Below, piece by piece: positions 29,779 to 41,052 of a stretch of 64,000 bases of DNA. Under the pieces are notes generated by a model that made no database searches, had not been told where the DNA came from, and was given only the letters and a program-made list of their open reading frames with translations. How positions within the stretch are numbered: position 1 is the stretch's first letter; every line of letters starts with the position of its first letter. The translations under genes and the position numbers were made by a program. This DNA comes from Picochlorum sp. 'celeri' (lineage: Eukaryota > Chlorophyta > Trebouxiophyceae): the NCBI GenBank assembly GCA_010909725.1, contig JAACMV010000016.1, positions 1,093,501 to 1,157,500 of the forward strand. Reading direction: 5' to 3'.

Positions 29779-32237
29779 ATGCATAGGTTGTGGGGTAGGC
29801 GAAGGCTATGGCAGGAGACTGAGGGATGTTACGACACACTGTGGGATGCTGTGACGAGCGTGGAGAATGCTAGTGTGTGGCAGGATGGATTGAGGAACAG
29901 TGGGTTGAATCTGATATTAGAGGATGGGGATGCGCAGGGGATTGTCATGGTGGTGAGGGATGAGAGTTTGACAGGGTGTGAGGAGGTGGAGCAAGGGACT
30001 TTGTATGGTTCCTGTGCTCAGGCGATTCGGCAGTGGCTGCAGTCGCTGGGTGGTCCTGAGGGTGTGGGGTTGCTCATGTATCATTGGTTGCCGAATGCAA
30101 CGTTTGCGAGCGTTTCTGGAGTAGAGCAGGAGTGGGGGACGCTGTTGGAAGTAGCACGTAGTGAATATGGCTTCCACGGGCTGGTGGTGGATGGAGTCAA
30201 TGATTCTGTGCGTGTGCCCGAGGGTGTGGGGGTTGTTTCCGGAAGATTGGGTGGGTATGAAAGGCTACGATCATTGAGAAGAAACAAGTGTGTGGGGATG
30301 AAGAAGGCAGTGGTGTCTTTGTTCTAGACAGGCAGCTCTATCCTGAGGATTTACCTGCTGTGAATGTGACATCTCTGGGTCCGTTGGAGTCGTATTGTTG
30401 GGAGAGCATTGTGAGGCTGGCTGTCTCGTCTGAAAGTGATTTTCCTGGGTTGCCTTTGACAACATTTGCATACCCTGTTGTGAAGCCTTTATTAGATCCC
30501 AGAGCAAATGTGACGCTCTTTGTGCCCGACTTTGCCAACGGTGCTATAGATTCTAGTCTGTACGTTGGTGGCTCGAGTGACCCTGATCTCTTCAGGGGAG
30601 AGATTACTATATTTCTGCTGAGCCACTTTTTGAGAGGGCACCATTGTCCTGAGGATTTGGATGGGAATCAGATACAGACATTGGCTGGGGAGTACTATGG
30701 GGATTTCAAGTTGGCATTTGAGCAGGACAAGAATGATGAGAACCTCGTGTATGTGTCCATGTTGTTTGGATCAAACCAGATGAGGCGGTATTCTGCGCGA
30801 TACCTGGGGGAAGCATGCTTCTCCAGTGTATATTCTCTAAACTCGCTGCTGACTCCCTGGAATACGGCACAGGATGGAAATGATATTCCTAGGCTTCCGT
30901 TTGAGTATATCGATGATATCCCATTGGTAACCTCACAGCTGGATTTGTTCAATGTGACAAATACATGTGGCCAATTGGCTACCTCAGAAATAGGCACGAT
31001 CATTGAGAGCAGCAGGGATGAGATGCAGCAATCCTCAAGTAATTTGACTCTTGATGGAGGGCAGATTGCTGGCATTGTAATAGGGTCTATTGCAGGTCTA
31101 TGCATTATTGTTGCCTTGTGCTTGATTGTCTGGAAACGAAAGAAGGCTACAAAGGGTCCTTCAGGAGAAAAGGATCTTGTCTCAAAATATCCTGATTCAA
31201 TGCTATCCATCCCCCATCATGATGATTCGTTGTCTGCTTTCAAGCGGAGCAACTCTTCAGCCATGACATCCCAGTGGACCTCCTCTGGCATGCTGGAACT
31301 TCCATGGGATGATGTCATCCTCTCTGAGGATGAAGTTATTTTCGATGAAGATCCTTCGACACATGAGAAAATTGTTCTGGGACGTGGAAAGTTCGGGACT
31401 GTGTATCAAGGGTTGCTCATGGGTGCTGAAAAAGTTGCAGTCAAGTGCATCTTGGATTCAAATATAGAGCTACTGCAAAAGAGCCCAGAGTCGCTTGGGA
31501 GACCAGACTCATTAGGCCCTGTGCCGAGGGAAGAGGTTTTGAAAGAGATTAGTTTGTTGAAAGCGTGTCACTCGCAGTATGTCGTGTCCTTCCTGGGAGC
31601 AACATTCCTGCCAGGAGAAGTCCGCTTGATCACCGAACTCATGCCAGCTGGAGACTTGTGGTCTGCGCTAGGGCGGAGGGATGGAACCCGCAGAGTGACC
31701 TGGTACCATGGAGGAATATATATAGCCATGGATGTCGCTGCAGGACTCAACTATCTGCACGGGCGACGGGTGATACACTTGGACCTGAAGAGCTCCAACA
31801 TTCTGCTTAGGGAATCCAGAAGATCAGAGAGCTCGTACGAAACGCAAACTGCAGAGGGCTATGATGTTGTGTATCGTGCCAAGATATCAGACGTCGGTCT
31901 TTCACGCATGGTTCCCATGTCCCACGAGTACATTGCCGCATTAGAAGCAACGGGCACATGGAACTGGTGCGCCCCAGAGGTCATTCTCTGCTCCAAATGT
32001 ACGGCCGCAGCAGACATCTTCTCATACGGCATCGTCCTTTGGGAAATTTGTACAGGTGAAATACCTGTTCGAGGCTGTATGCGCCCAGTCAGAGTACCCG
32101 AGGAGTGCCCGCAGGAAGTGGCTGATCTGATTGATGCGTGTGTCAACTGTGACAATGGCAGGCAGCCAAGTGATAGGCCCACGGCAGCTGAGGCATTCGA
32201 CATACTCCAGAAACTCCTTCAGAATAATACCAAATAA
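29779..32237 (+). CDS. FAS1-domain receptor-like kinase (TKL type)
   Basis: Extracellular part with one or two fasciclin-like modules (GVFVLDRQLYPEDLP is an H2-type box; VTLFVPDFANGA and ITIFLLSHFLRG follow), N-glycosylation sites, then one membrane helix (IAGIVIGSIAGLCIIVALCLIVW) and a kinase domain. Kinase motifs: GRGKFGTVYQG, VAVKCIL (Lys), HLDLKSSN (catalytic Asp), DVG in place of DFG, and APEVIL. HRD is HLD, so it is a non-RD kinase. A frame break near 30260 is repaired by one extra A in an AAA run. No signal peptide is seen at the ATG; CAG at 29812-29814 looks like a splice acceptor, so an upstream exon is likely. Confidence 0.7.
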
Positions 32238-32353
32238 ATTACAACAGTTGTAGTGAATATACTATTCAGAGTTTTTGTAACATTTGAAATCCCTCGTCAA
32301 CAGTCGTATTCTGCTGCACACAAGTTCTAGAACAACTGCAATCCATTCCTTTC

Positions 32354-34065
32354 ATGGGTAGGAAGAGTTTAAAGAAAGATAGGGCGTATATTACTGCTTC
32401 TGAATGGAAGGAAGAGGGGGGTGGGCACAAAGGCAGGCTGCAGGGAGCAAAAGCGACTTTTCGACGCCTTCCGTTCAACTGCTGTGCCATTAGCTTTAAA
32501 CCAGTTGAAGATGCAGTGTGTACGGATGATGGGACTGTGATGGACATTGTGAATGCCGTTCCGTATGTTCAGAAGTTTCGGAAGCATCCTAGGACTGGGG
32601 AACCACTGGAGCTCAAGGACCTGATTCGAATCAAATTCCAGAAGAATTCGGACAATGAGATCTGCTGTCCTGTTCTCGGAAAGGTTTTCAACGATAACAG
32701 TCACATTGTAGCAATCAAAGGCACAGGGAATGTGTATTCTTGGGAGGCTGTTCAAGAACTTTGCCTCAAGCCCAAGAACATGCGGGACCTGCTTACAGAT
32801 GAGCCTTTTAAGAGGTCTGATATCATTGAGATACAGGATCCCTCGGATTTGTCTGCGAAAAACTTTTCGAATTTTGACCATGTCAAGAACAATATATCTG
32901 TTGATGAATTAACAGGTGGAGAACAGGATGCAAGGAGTGATATCAAGAGTGTCAGCAAAGACATTCAAAGGACTCTGTCTGCGCTTGGGAGAGGGAAGGC
33001 TGCAGATGTCAAAGAAAGCGAGAAAAGAGGGGAAAAGCAGACGGAATTATCTCAAGGACCCAAGACTGTGGATACAAGGCTCAAATCAGCGCCGAGGCAT
33101 CGGGGTGATGTGGTCACATTCAAGCCTGGGGCAGCTACATGGGATACGACGGATGATCAACGCAACATAGGAACCTTTAACAAGAATGGTGGAAAGGTTA
33201 TACCAAAGCCGTTCAGCGATAGATACGTGGCTTCTCATATAAGCACCGGTGCCACCTCCAAGTCATTCACCTCTACTGCTGTGGATGTGGCAACAACCAG
33301 TGAGCGAGACATGGTTCTGCAGCAATTGCGACCAAAACAAAAGGGATACGCTCGAATGCACACCTCACATGGTGATATCAACATAGAATTGCACTGCGAT
33401 ATTGTACCGAAAGCATGTGAAAATTTTCTCGCACTGGCGCAAGGGCACTATTACGATGGCACCAAGTTCCACAGGTTGATACCAAACTTTATGATACAAG
33501 GGGGCGACCCAACTGGCACTGGGAAAGGAGGATCCAGCGTGTTTGGTGACTGTTTTGAGGACGAATATGACTCTAGATTGGTACATGATGCACGGGGACA
33601 GCTGTCCATGGCAAACTCGGGACCCAATTCCAATGGATCACAATTCTTCATCTTGTTCAAGTCTGCAAGGCATCTGACTTTAAGCACACTGTTTTTGGAA
33701 GAGTCGTGGGTGGGTTCGACGTACTTACAAAGATGGAACGTATACCTACAACAGATAATGATGTTCCTCTTGATGATATTGAAATTTTAGGCTTTACAGT
33801 CTTTGTCAACCCATACACAGAGCTACTGCAGCAGCAGAAGGAAAAGAGGAGAAGCGAGAACAAGGGCCCCATGACCGTGAAGAGAGGATTGAATCGTTGG
33901 ACGAGTTATGGGAGTAAAACCAGTGAACCTGGCGCAAATGGTGTTGGAATATATCTACGAGCAAAGACGCGAGATGGGCCAAAATCGTCAAGTGTACAAT
34001 CATCAGGGCCTCTCCAAGAAGAAGAGACCGAGGTCACAACCCTAGGCAATTTTGACTCGTGGTGA
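32354..34065 (+). CDS. PPIL2: U-box cyclophilin PPIL2/CYP65
   Basis: Starts [14 protein letters not shown], followed by the unusual U-box of PPIL2 ([44 protein letters not shown]). A low-complexity linker leads to a cyclophilin domain ([48 protein letters not shown]) and the family C-terminus ending GNFDSW. Length about 570 residues. One G is missing near 33675 (before ACTTTAAGCAC); restoring it continues into [15 protein letters not shown]2 is a spliceosome-associated prolyl isomerase and E3 ligase in the nucleus. Confidence 0.9.
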
Positions 34066-34104
34066 CTGATTTTTACAATACAAAAGAATATCTCAATTTT
34101 GTAA

Positions 34105-34600
34105 TCAAATGCTCAGACCAAGCTGCAGTCCCAGGGCAGCGTGCACAAAGAAAAGGGCCATGATGCCAGTTCCAAGGAAGGCATGCATGGTGCGAGCATT
34201 CGGGTCATCCTCAAAGAACAATGGCAGCATGGCCTGGAACGCCAGGCCAGAGAGACCCAGCATCCCGGTGACAAAATGAGAGCTCCCAAAAATATTTTCC
34301 CCTTGCATCAATAGGACATCATACCTCCTAAAGCTCCAAGTGCAAAGAAGAATGCCATGCCCCCAGCCAGCTTTGGATGCATGTCAATGGCCTTTTGCTT
34401 CAACTTGATATCATCTGTCAGTCGAATCTGCCAACCGAGGTACAGAGCACCATACCCACCCATAGCGACAAGGACCACGGCCATATTCCCAGGGTGTCCC
34501 CAGTGAACTAGCCATTCGGGGAGGTCCAAGGTCTTGAAGAATTCCGCCTGTGGCTCCAAGAAGGCCCTCACCGGGTTGGCTGCACCAAGGGTCAGCAGGG
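34105..34600 (-). CDS. DUF4079 plastid membrane protein, 3' exon
   Basis: Encodes [49 protein letters not shown] and, after a one-base break near 34310, [15 protein letters not shown] and a terminal GLQLGLSI. These are hallmarks of the DUF4079 family of cyanobacteria and plastids, a small multi-helix membrane protein of unknown function. One T added to the TT run at the break fuses the halves. CCTGCAG at 34601-34606 is a good acceptor; the transit-peptide exon should lie in 34607-34850, where a minus-strand MWLRSSPLGRLAASRPHVA leader is readable but not joined with certainty. Confidence 0.75.
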
Positions 34601-34606
34601 CTGCAG

Positions 34607-35085
34607 GAGGTTTATCCACGTCAGATAGCAAACAACAGCGCAATCAGACCCATTAAATCATAAACCTACATGGAATAGCGGTAGAATACAATGATACATC
34701 TCTCTTTCCAGAAACACGTGAATCAGCATTGTTGCGTTGGCATGGCCTCAGCCACATGTGGTCGAGAGGCAGCCAACCTTCCCAAAGGAGAGGATCTGAG
34801 CCACATTGTTGTCCCTGTCATCATAATTCTGTTTAGTATAGATTGATTTACTGGGAAACCGTCAGGTGATGCTCTCAATCAGTCTATTGCACAGCAGCGA
34901 TGCATCGGTCTGCTGTCACCATCAACCCCATTGCCAATCCCAAGCCTGCAAGCAGCGGCAGAAAACTGTCTCAGTCGAATAATTCTCCCTTATATTAAAT
35001 ATTTGTTCAAATCATATATGTACATTGTAAACCCTGTGAATAAAGAGTGATATTTGAACCTGGGAAACTAGAAAACTGGCCCAGC
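34607..35085. other. Region holding probable DUF4079 5' exon
   Basis: Roughly 480 bases between the DUF4079 exon (minus) and the AMMECR1 start (plus). A minus-strand ATG near 34800 opens a 27-codon basic leader. No other gene is visible. The remainder should be promoter sequence for the two divergent genes. Confidence 0.35.
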
Positions 35086-35758
35086 ATGGCACAGCAACGT
35101 CTGGACGAATGTACCAAAACAAGGGAAATAGAAGCCCACATGCACCATGCTCTGTACTGTTTTGATGTATTGGCAAAGCATTTGAGGTGCGAAGAGCATG
35201 TGTGCCCAGCTGTGTCTGAGCAGTTGCAGAGGGCTGTAGGGGAGTATGCATGTCCCTTGTTTGTGACATGGAATAAGCAGGAAGATGGATATCATGACGG
35301 GAAGTACTCTCACGGGGCTGTATAGGGACATTTGCACACAGGATATCACCAAAGGGTTGGAGGAGTATGCCATTATTTCTGCTCTGCGGATTCTCGATTT
35401 CCTCCCATTTCTCAGACTGAATTATCTGCATTATCATGCACTGTATCTCTGCTTCATTCTTTGAAGAGGGATCTTCATGGGATGACTGGGAGGTGGTACA
35501 CATGGGGTTAGTATAATTCAGGCATCCAAAGACCGGGTCCCGCCACTCAGCTACCTTTCCCCAGATGTAGCTGTGCAGATCATGGATGGATCATCGAACG
35601 ACAATGAAACTTGATATCAAAATCTGGATGCCATTTGGGATGATATGCGTGAATTAGAGATATTATCGATCCTTCGGTTGGAACGATATCAGAGTAGCAC
35701 ATGCCATGTATCATACCAGGACTATGTGCTGTTCTACTCAAGAAATCGTCACGTCTAG
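35086..35758 (+). CDS. AMMECR1: AMMECR1-family protein, multiple frame breaks
   Basis: From ATG at 35086, HALYCFDVLAKHL and PLFVTWNK begin the AMMECR1 domain. The rest follows in alternating frames: RGCIGTF, ITKGLEEYAIISALR, DSRFPPIS, VSLLHSFEE, DWEV, SYLSPDVAVQ and RLERYQSSTCHVSYQDY, ending at TAG 35756-35758. At least five single-base gaps are required, mostly in G or T runs (GGGAAGT, ATTTGC, CGGATTC, TCTTTGA). Length (about 225 codons) and order of motifs are complete, so this is probably an intact gene in poor consensus. The biochemical function of AMMECR1 is unknown; the RGCIGT motif is nearly invariant. Confidence 0.7.
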
Positions 35759-35882
35759 GTGTACTCAATGCATTACAATTCTAGCAAAACAATAGCATAG
35801 TTTTCATGAATTTTTTCTTTCTAGTATTCAATGGACGCGTCGCACGACATGGCACACAAGGATGGCAAACTACATATTTGGA

Positions 35883-36489
35883 TCAGGTAGTTTGAGAAGA
35901 GATCATATGGTTTTTCATCGCGGTATTCTCCGCCCTTAGACTCTGATACATTTCTGTCAGAGCACCAGCTTCCTCCTGTAAATTTGCTACTTCATCCAGC
36001 TTTGACACGATAATCTCCATATCTTCCAACATGGCTGGCTTTCTCACCCTACCACCCTTGGACAGGCCCCCATGCACGCCACCCTTCCTGCCACTGCCTC
36101 TCTTCTTCCTTCCTTGCTGCCCACTGTATCCCATAGATTCCCCCACATCATCTCCCACAATGCCTAGCTCGTCCAGAAGCTCCTCAGTCTCGGCTCCTCC
36201 ATTCTCCAAAGCCCTGAAATTAGGCTTTGCCACACTCCGACTGGAGCGCCGCGCCGGCTGCACTCTACCACTCGAACCAAACGTGCCCGCATCAGTCATC
36301 AAATCCATGCCTAGATCCTGTCCACCACCACGACTGTCTCCAAGAGAAAAGCCTGCTTCGTTCATTTCCCAATGTTCTCCAGTTTCCTTGAGCCTGTGGC
36401 TGCTTCTCTGGCAGCGACAGTCCGATTATACAATTTGAACCCGTAGTATTCAATTTCAAAGACCTGCTTTGTCGTTGGGGTGCATTCAT
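35883..36489 (-). CDS. Hypothetical basic protein with coiled-coil tail
   Basis: Reads as a ~203-residue protein if one C is added near 36475 and one A near 36366 (AAATGA to AAAATGA). N-terminal block VFEIEYYGFKLYNRTVAAREAATGS looks folded; the middle is Gly/Ser/Arg-rich with RRSSRSVAKPNF and GRKKRGSGRKGG (nuclear-type basic clusters). The C-terminal 45 residues (DMEIIVSKLDEVANLQ, LTEMYQSLRAEN) are a coiled coil. Family not recognised; nuclear location is a guess from the basic clusters. Confidence 0.45.
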
Positions 36490-36864
36490 CTACGAGGGGT
36501 GTCAAAGCACCTATCTCACCGTAATAAGAGCATTTAAATATTCTCGAATTCTGTGTCCAGGTACCGAATTCAAAATTTCAAACCAAAAATCGAATTTCCA
36601 TCCGCACTCTGTCTGTCTTTTATTATGCATACACACATTTCGCATGTTCAAAATAACAATAGTATATTTAGCAGAAGAATCGAGGCAAATTCAAAGTTGA
36701 AATAACACGTGCACGACTTCAATCGAGTGCGGATCTGAGTTTGTTCGGGTTTCATGATTCCCTTCTCATTACGGAGTTTGTGATATTATTGTTGAGAAAT
36801 TCGTAATCTAATAAGTTGTCGTGTTGATTGCTGATAACTACCGTCGGTATCGGCATATACCACC
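36490..36864. promoter_or_regulatory. Divergent promoter region before MYB gene
   Basis: 375 A/T-rich bases between two head-to-head genes. No repeat, RNA gene or clear core-promoter motif is seen. Confidence 0.35.
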
Positions 36865-38865
36865 ATGGATGGTTCTCTTCGGCAGAGGGGCAGGCTCTTG
36901 GGGACCCTTCTTAGTAGAGAAGAGCGCACGTACCTGATGGATCATGGTCGAGCAAAGAAGAGGACTAGTACAAGTAATGGAAAGGTATGTGAGCCGATCG
37001 GCATGACGGATTTGCTGGATTCAAGTGAATGTTGGATTGAACAAATGTGTTGCTGTGTTGCAGAATGGTGTGTGGTCTGACGAGGAGGATCGATTGCTCG
37101 CGGAGATGGCAGAAGAAAGTGGAATAAATGGTCCGAAGTTGCCAAGCATATATTGGTAAAACTGGTCAGCAGTGTGCTCAAAGGTGGAGGCACAGGGTGA
37201 ATCAGATATCAAGCGTGATAAGTGGGATGCTCATGAGGATGAATTGTTAACGAATCTGGTGGCAAAGCATGGAATGCTTGGGCTGAAATTGCAAGGCATG
37301 TGCCTGGGAGGACGGATCAACGTGTATGGGGCGATGGAAGAGACATCTGGATCCGTCAATCCGGAGAGAAAAGTGGAGTGATGAAGAGGATGTCAAGCTG
37401 TGGCATTGTTTTCCAAGTATGACAATGCGTGGAGTAGTATCAGCAAGGCGATGCGCGGGAAGAACTCCACAACAGTGTAGAACGAGGTGGCACAATCTGA
37501 AGAGCTCGTTTCATGACCAAGCGCAAGGAAGATATACAAAAGGTGGATATGGAGGCTCTGGAGGCACTATTGGCTCAGCACGAGCGTTCTCTGTCAGCGG
37601 CGCGAGAGTCTGCAATGGGGCAAAAGGATGAAAAAATAGAAGGAGTAGGATACAGAAAAAGCGAAAGCGCGGAAGGCCAGCAAAGAGCGAGGGCAGAATG
37701 GGAGATTCAGGGACTGACGTTCGCGGGAGGATGCGTGGCAGGCCTCGCAGGAGGACCATGGTATCGCATATTGAGACGAGGAGTTTATCATTTTTGGATT
37801 GCATGAAAGTTGCTGGAAGTAGGAGAAGTAGAAGTTCATGTCGCAGAGGAGACTGAATTTTGAGTCAACAAGACACATGCTGAAGATGTTGAAGGACGGC
37901 GAGGAATCTCAATCAGACCACGCCCTGGGCCAATTTGATGATTGTGTGCTGCAACCATGGAGTGCAGCAAAAGCAAATGGTAGGAATAATATTGCTCTGA
38001 ACAATTTGAGATGGGAAGAGAATGGCGAAGATGATGGAGAGATCATGTTGCCCATCAACAAGGCAAATATGATGGTGTGTGTGAGCCCTTTCCCCAATAA
38101 ACACTCCTACGAGTCAGTAGTAGCAAACGATGCGACGCCTCCCAAACCAAAGTCTAAACGGGAGGTTGGATGCTCACCATGTACCTTCTCCCCTGAGGCA
38201 AAACCCATATGCCATAGATACCTACAGTGGAGAGAGTTTCCTGGGGATTGAAGATCTGATGGGCAGCAAAACTCCTCTTTCGGCATTGAGACATGCGCCA
38301 AAGTCATGCTTCTCTCCCGCTCTAGCAGATTTGCTGAAATCTCCTCCAAATAATCACGATATGTCACACGTGAAGTCGATAGAATTTCAGGGATTTGGTT
38401 CACCTGCAGCTCATTACAATCGAGCCGGACAACTTTGGGGCCAAGAAACACCCAGCAGAGACTTCTCCGAGGTCGTGAGATGCCTAGATGCAGACATTGA
38501 ATTTGCCTGCGAACGTGCTCCAAACGGAGACTTCACAGGAAACGATGGTGTGCAATGCATGAGACGAACAGGGCACATCCAGAAAGTGCTCCCCTGTTCA
38601 CCCCAGTGGCATGGCCATGCCATTTCATGCCGTTGACAGCACGCCAAACATGGCTCATGGCTCTGTTATGATGAAGGGCAATAACCACGAGATATCTGTA
38701 GTAGAATCGATCCCAACGAGGTATGTGGCCGTGGAATCCACAGATCAGAGTGAGACTGCCAAGCTTTTGCCAGTCAGACTCCTGCCGTCATCACAACATC
38801 CGAACAACTCCCACCTTTCGGGTTGGAGAGGGGATCTAAAAGACTATTGGAACACTTCAAAATAA
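36865..38865 (+). CDS. Three-repeat MYB (MYB3R/c-Myb type), multiple frame breaks
   Basis: Exon 1 (36865-36984, 40 codons) joins across a 79-nt intron (donor GTATGT, acceptor TTGCAG at 37061-37063) to three MYB repeats: GVWSDEEDRLLAEMAEESG with QCAQRWRHRVN; KWDAHEDELLTNLVAKHG with GRTDQR; KWSDEEDVKLWHCF with a closing RTRWHNLKSSF. Spaced Trp residues fit R1R2R3. Six or more missing bases (A, C, G runs) break the frame. Downstream frames up to 38865 share direction and composition (GIEDLMGSKTPLSALRHAP, FSPALADLLKSPP) and are taken as the C-terminal region. MYB3R proteins regulate G2/M genes in plants. Confidence 0.65.
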
Positions 38866-39323
38866 AGCCACGTTGGTGCCTGTCCATTCGAATCATCAGC
38901 AGGACACATTAAAGAGGAGGGCTAGACGCCTGAGTAGTGCCATGGTGCGCATGTCCCTCACACTCTGTTGGAAAGTATAATGTTTATCTCGAAGAATAGC
39001 ATCTAGTTCAACTTGATGAGTCTAGTATATTTGAGTATGTGAAGAGAAACACCGTGTGATGCATCAAAAGCGTTCGTCCCATGTCTGCCAGAGTCTAGAG
39101 ACCAAGTCTGCATGGGCAAAATTTTGAATTACAAATCGCGCTTGGAAACTGCCCTCGTGGGCCATACTGAATGCTTTATGCAATTATTAGGGATACTTGT
39201 AGTCATTTCGCTTCTGAAGGTTGTCCAACGGCAGTAGTGACAAGAGTCTTGTTTTGAAAAGTAACAATCCCTCGGGGTGATTGATACGATTGTAGCAACA
39301 GTCCTGTATGCCCAATATTTGCT
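38866..39323. other. Intergenic, nothing recognised
   Basis: 458 bases between the MYB gene and the PHD gene, with stops in all frames and no repeat or RNA structure that I can see. Confidence 0.4.
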
Positions 39324-40946
39324 ATGATCTGCGAAGAAGATCCGAACGAGGACCTTTGCGGGGTCTGTGACAAGGTGCGGAGACCTCATCTGCTGTGATA
39401 GCTGTCCCCTCGCTTTCCACGCTGGATGCATCGGATATCGTACGTGCTGATGGTTTTAATATTCATAATTTGAACATAGTTGTCCATGTGGTTGGGAATA
39501 TGACATAATTTGGGATTTCTTTTGCACTGCGAGGATTGGGAATTTCAAAAGATGACGAGCCCTGGTACTGCTGGGCAGTTCCAAACGGAAGGAAAGCCAT
39601 TCACACGCGATGATAGAGCATACATATGCCTTATGCCGGGAGATGCAGTGTATGTGGCCAGAGATGGTAGTCTTGGGGAGTATGCCTTGTTTCCTTTTTG
39701 ATGAAGGTGTCTCGGAGAATATGATGAGAATTACCAATGTTTCCACTGTGCGTTGGTTTTGCATAGTTGTCTCTCGTTGATATGATATTATTCGTTACTT
39801 TTTGTTTGGTCTTGTATGCAGGACGCGCAGGAAGAGATCAGGCTGTCGAGTCCGAGGATTTGGAGAGTTCCACTGCGCAGGGATATTTATTGAGCTGGCG
39901 ACAGCTTCTTCCCCACATTTCACAGGATCGCAATCGACTTGAGTAAAAGAGATGAAATCAAAGGTTTTAGAGAGTCGTAAAAGGAAAGAGTATCTCGACA
40001 GTAGAATCTCCAGAGGAGACAGTCCGCCCAGAAGCCACAAGGAGCACCAGAACAGAAAGCATAGCACAGCGAGCGATGCATACATCAGAAGATAGATGGA
40101 AATTGTCGGAAGCATAAGAAGAAGAGACTGATTCTCCTATGGAAACGATCAGGAGGCGCCCTCAGACTCCCAGGAAATGCCAGAGGATACTGTCAAGGGT
40201 AACACAGATGGCAAGAAATCTTCTATTCGTAACATCAACACGGGATTCAAAACAGGCTCGAGTACGGAGAAGCGCCGAGTCAAAAGAAATTAGAAAGTCT
40301 CCAATGTCCGATGACGGAGCAGACAGCAGTGCTCAGTGGCCTTGCAAACCTGGGATCAAAGAAAGAAACCCAGTCCCAACAGTGCACAAATGTGTCAATC
40401 CCATCAAGTCCTGGCGAGCATTGCAGGTAACAGATGCCCTGCGGACACTAACTGCGGGAGATAGGATTGGAGATTTGGGCCAATGCTACCAAAAATCTCC
40501 AGGGGGATGGGTCGGTGGCACTGTGTGTGATCTATCCATTCTCAACTCTGGAGAATCTGCTCCATATTTTGCATTTATTTTGGCAAGGCTTGATAGCCTA
40601 CGCGTAGCGTTTGATGGAGAGTGCTACTTGGAATGGAGGCCTTTGGCTGTTAAAAAGTTCCTTCGAGCGATGCCCCTGCCTATCAAATGCAAGTGAGAAT
40701 ACCATCTTCTCAACCCAGGGAGACAGCTTTACCACAGGAGACAGGGTCGAGGCGCTCATCGATCATGTTTGGTGTCCCGGGACAATCACTGCGATCGGAG
40801 AACATTTGTGCAACATAATGTTTGATTGTCCGGCCTTGGACAAAGACAATACGCGTGTCAACCATTGCCTGACTTTTGTCCGGAGGGCGCATGGTCTCGA
40901 AGACCCACTTCTATGGAATGCTAAAGGAATTCCCAACAATTCATAG
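39324..40946 (+). CDS. PHD-finger protein with Tudor/Agenet-like modules, fragmented
   Basis: ATG at 39324 opens CEEDPNEDLCGVCDK, and one frame later CCDSCPLAFHAGCIG, together a PHD zinc finger (C4HC3); DDEPWYC near 39560 is its usual end. An intron probably starts at GTACGT 39440. From 40400 two Tudor/Agenet-like stretches follow: AGDRIGDLGQCY with GGWVGGTV, and TGDRVEALIDHVWCPGTI with FDCPALD. Frame changes between blocks make the exon structure uncertain. Such proteins read histone marks. Confidence 0.5.
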
Positions 40947-41052
40947 ATATACTGTCTTTGGCAGGCCTGCCGGAAAGATATATAGTTTTTACTAAAGATA
41001 TGCTTCCAGAAAAGAAGAAGAAAATGCATGTAAGCCAGAACATAGTGTTGTG

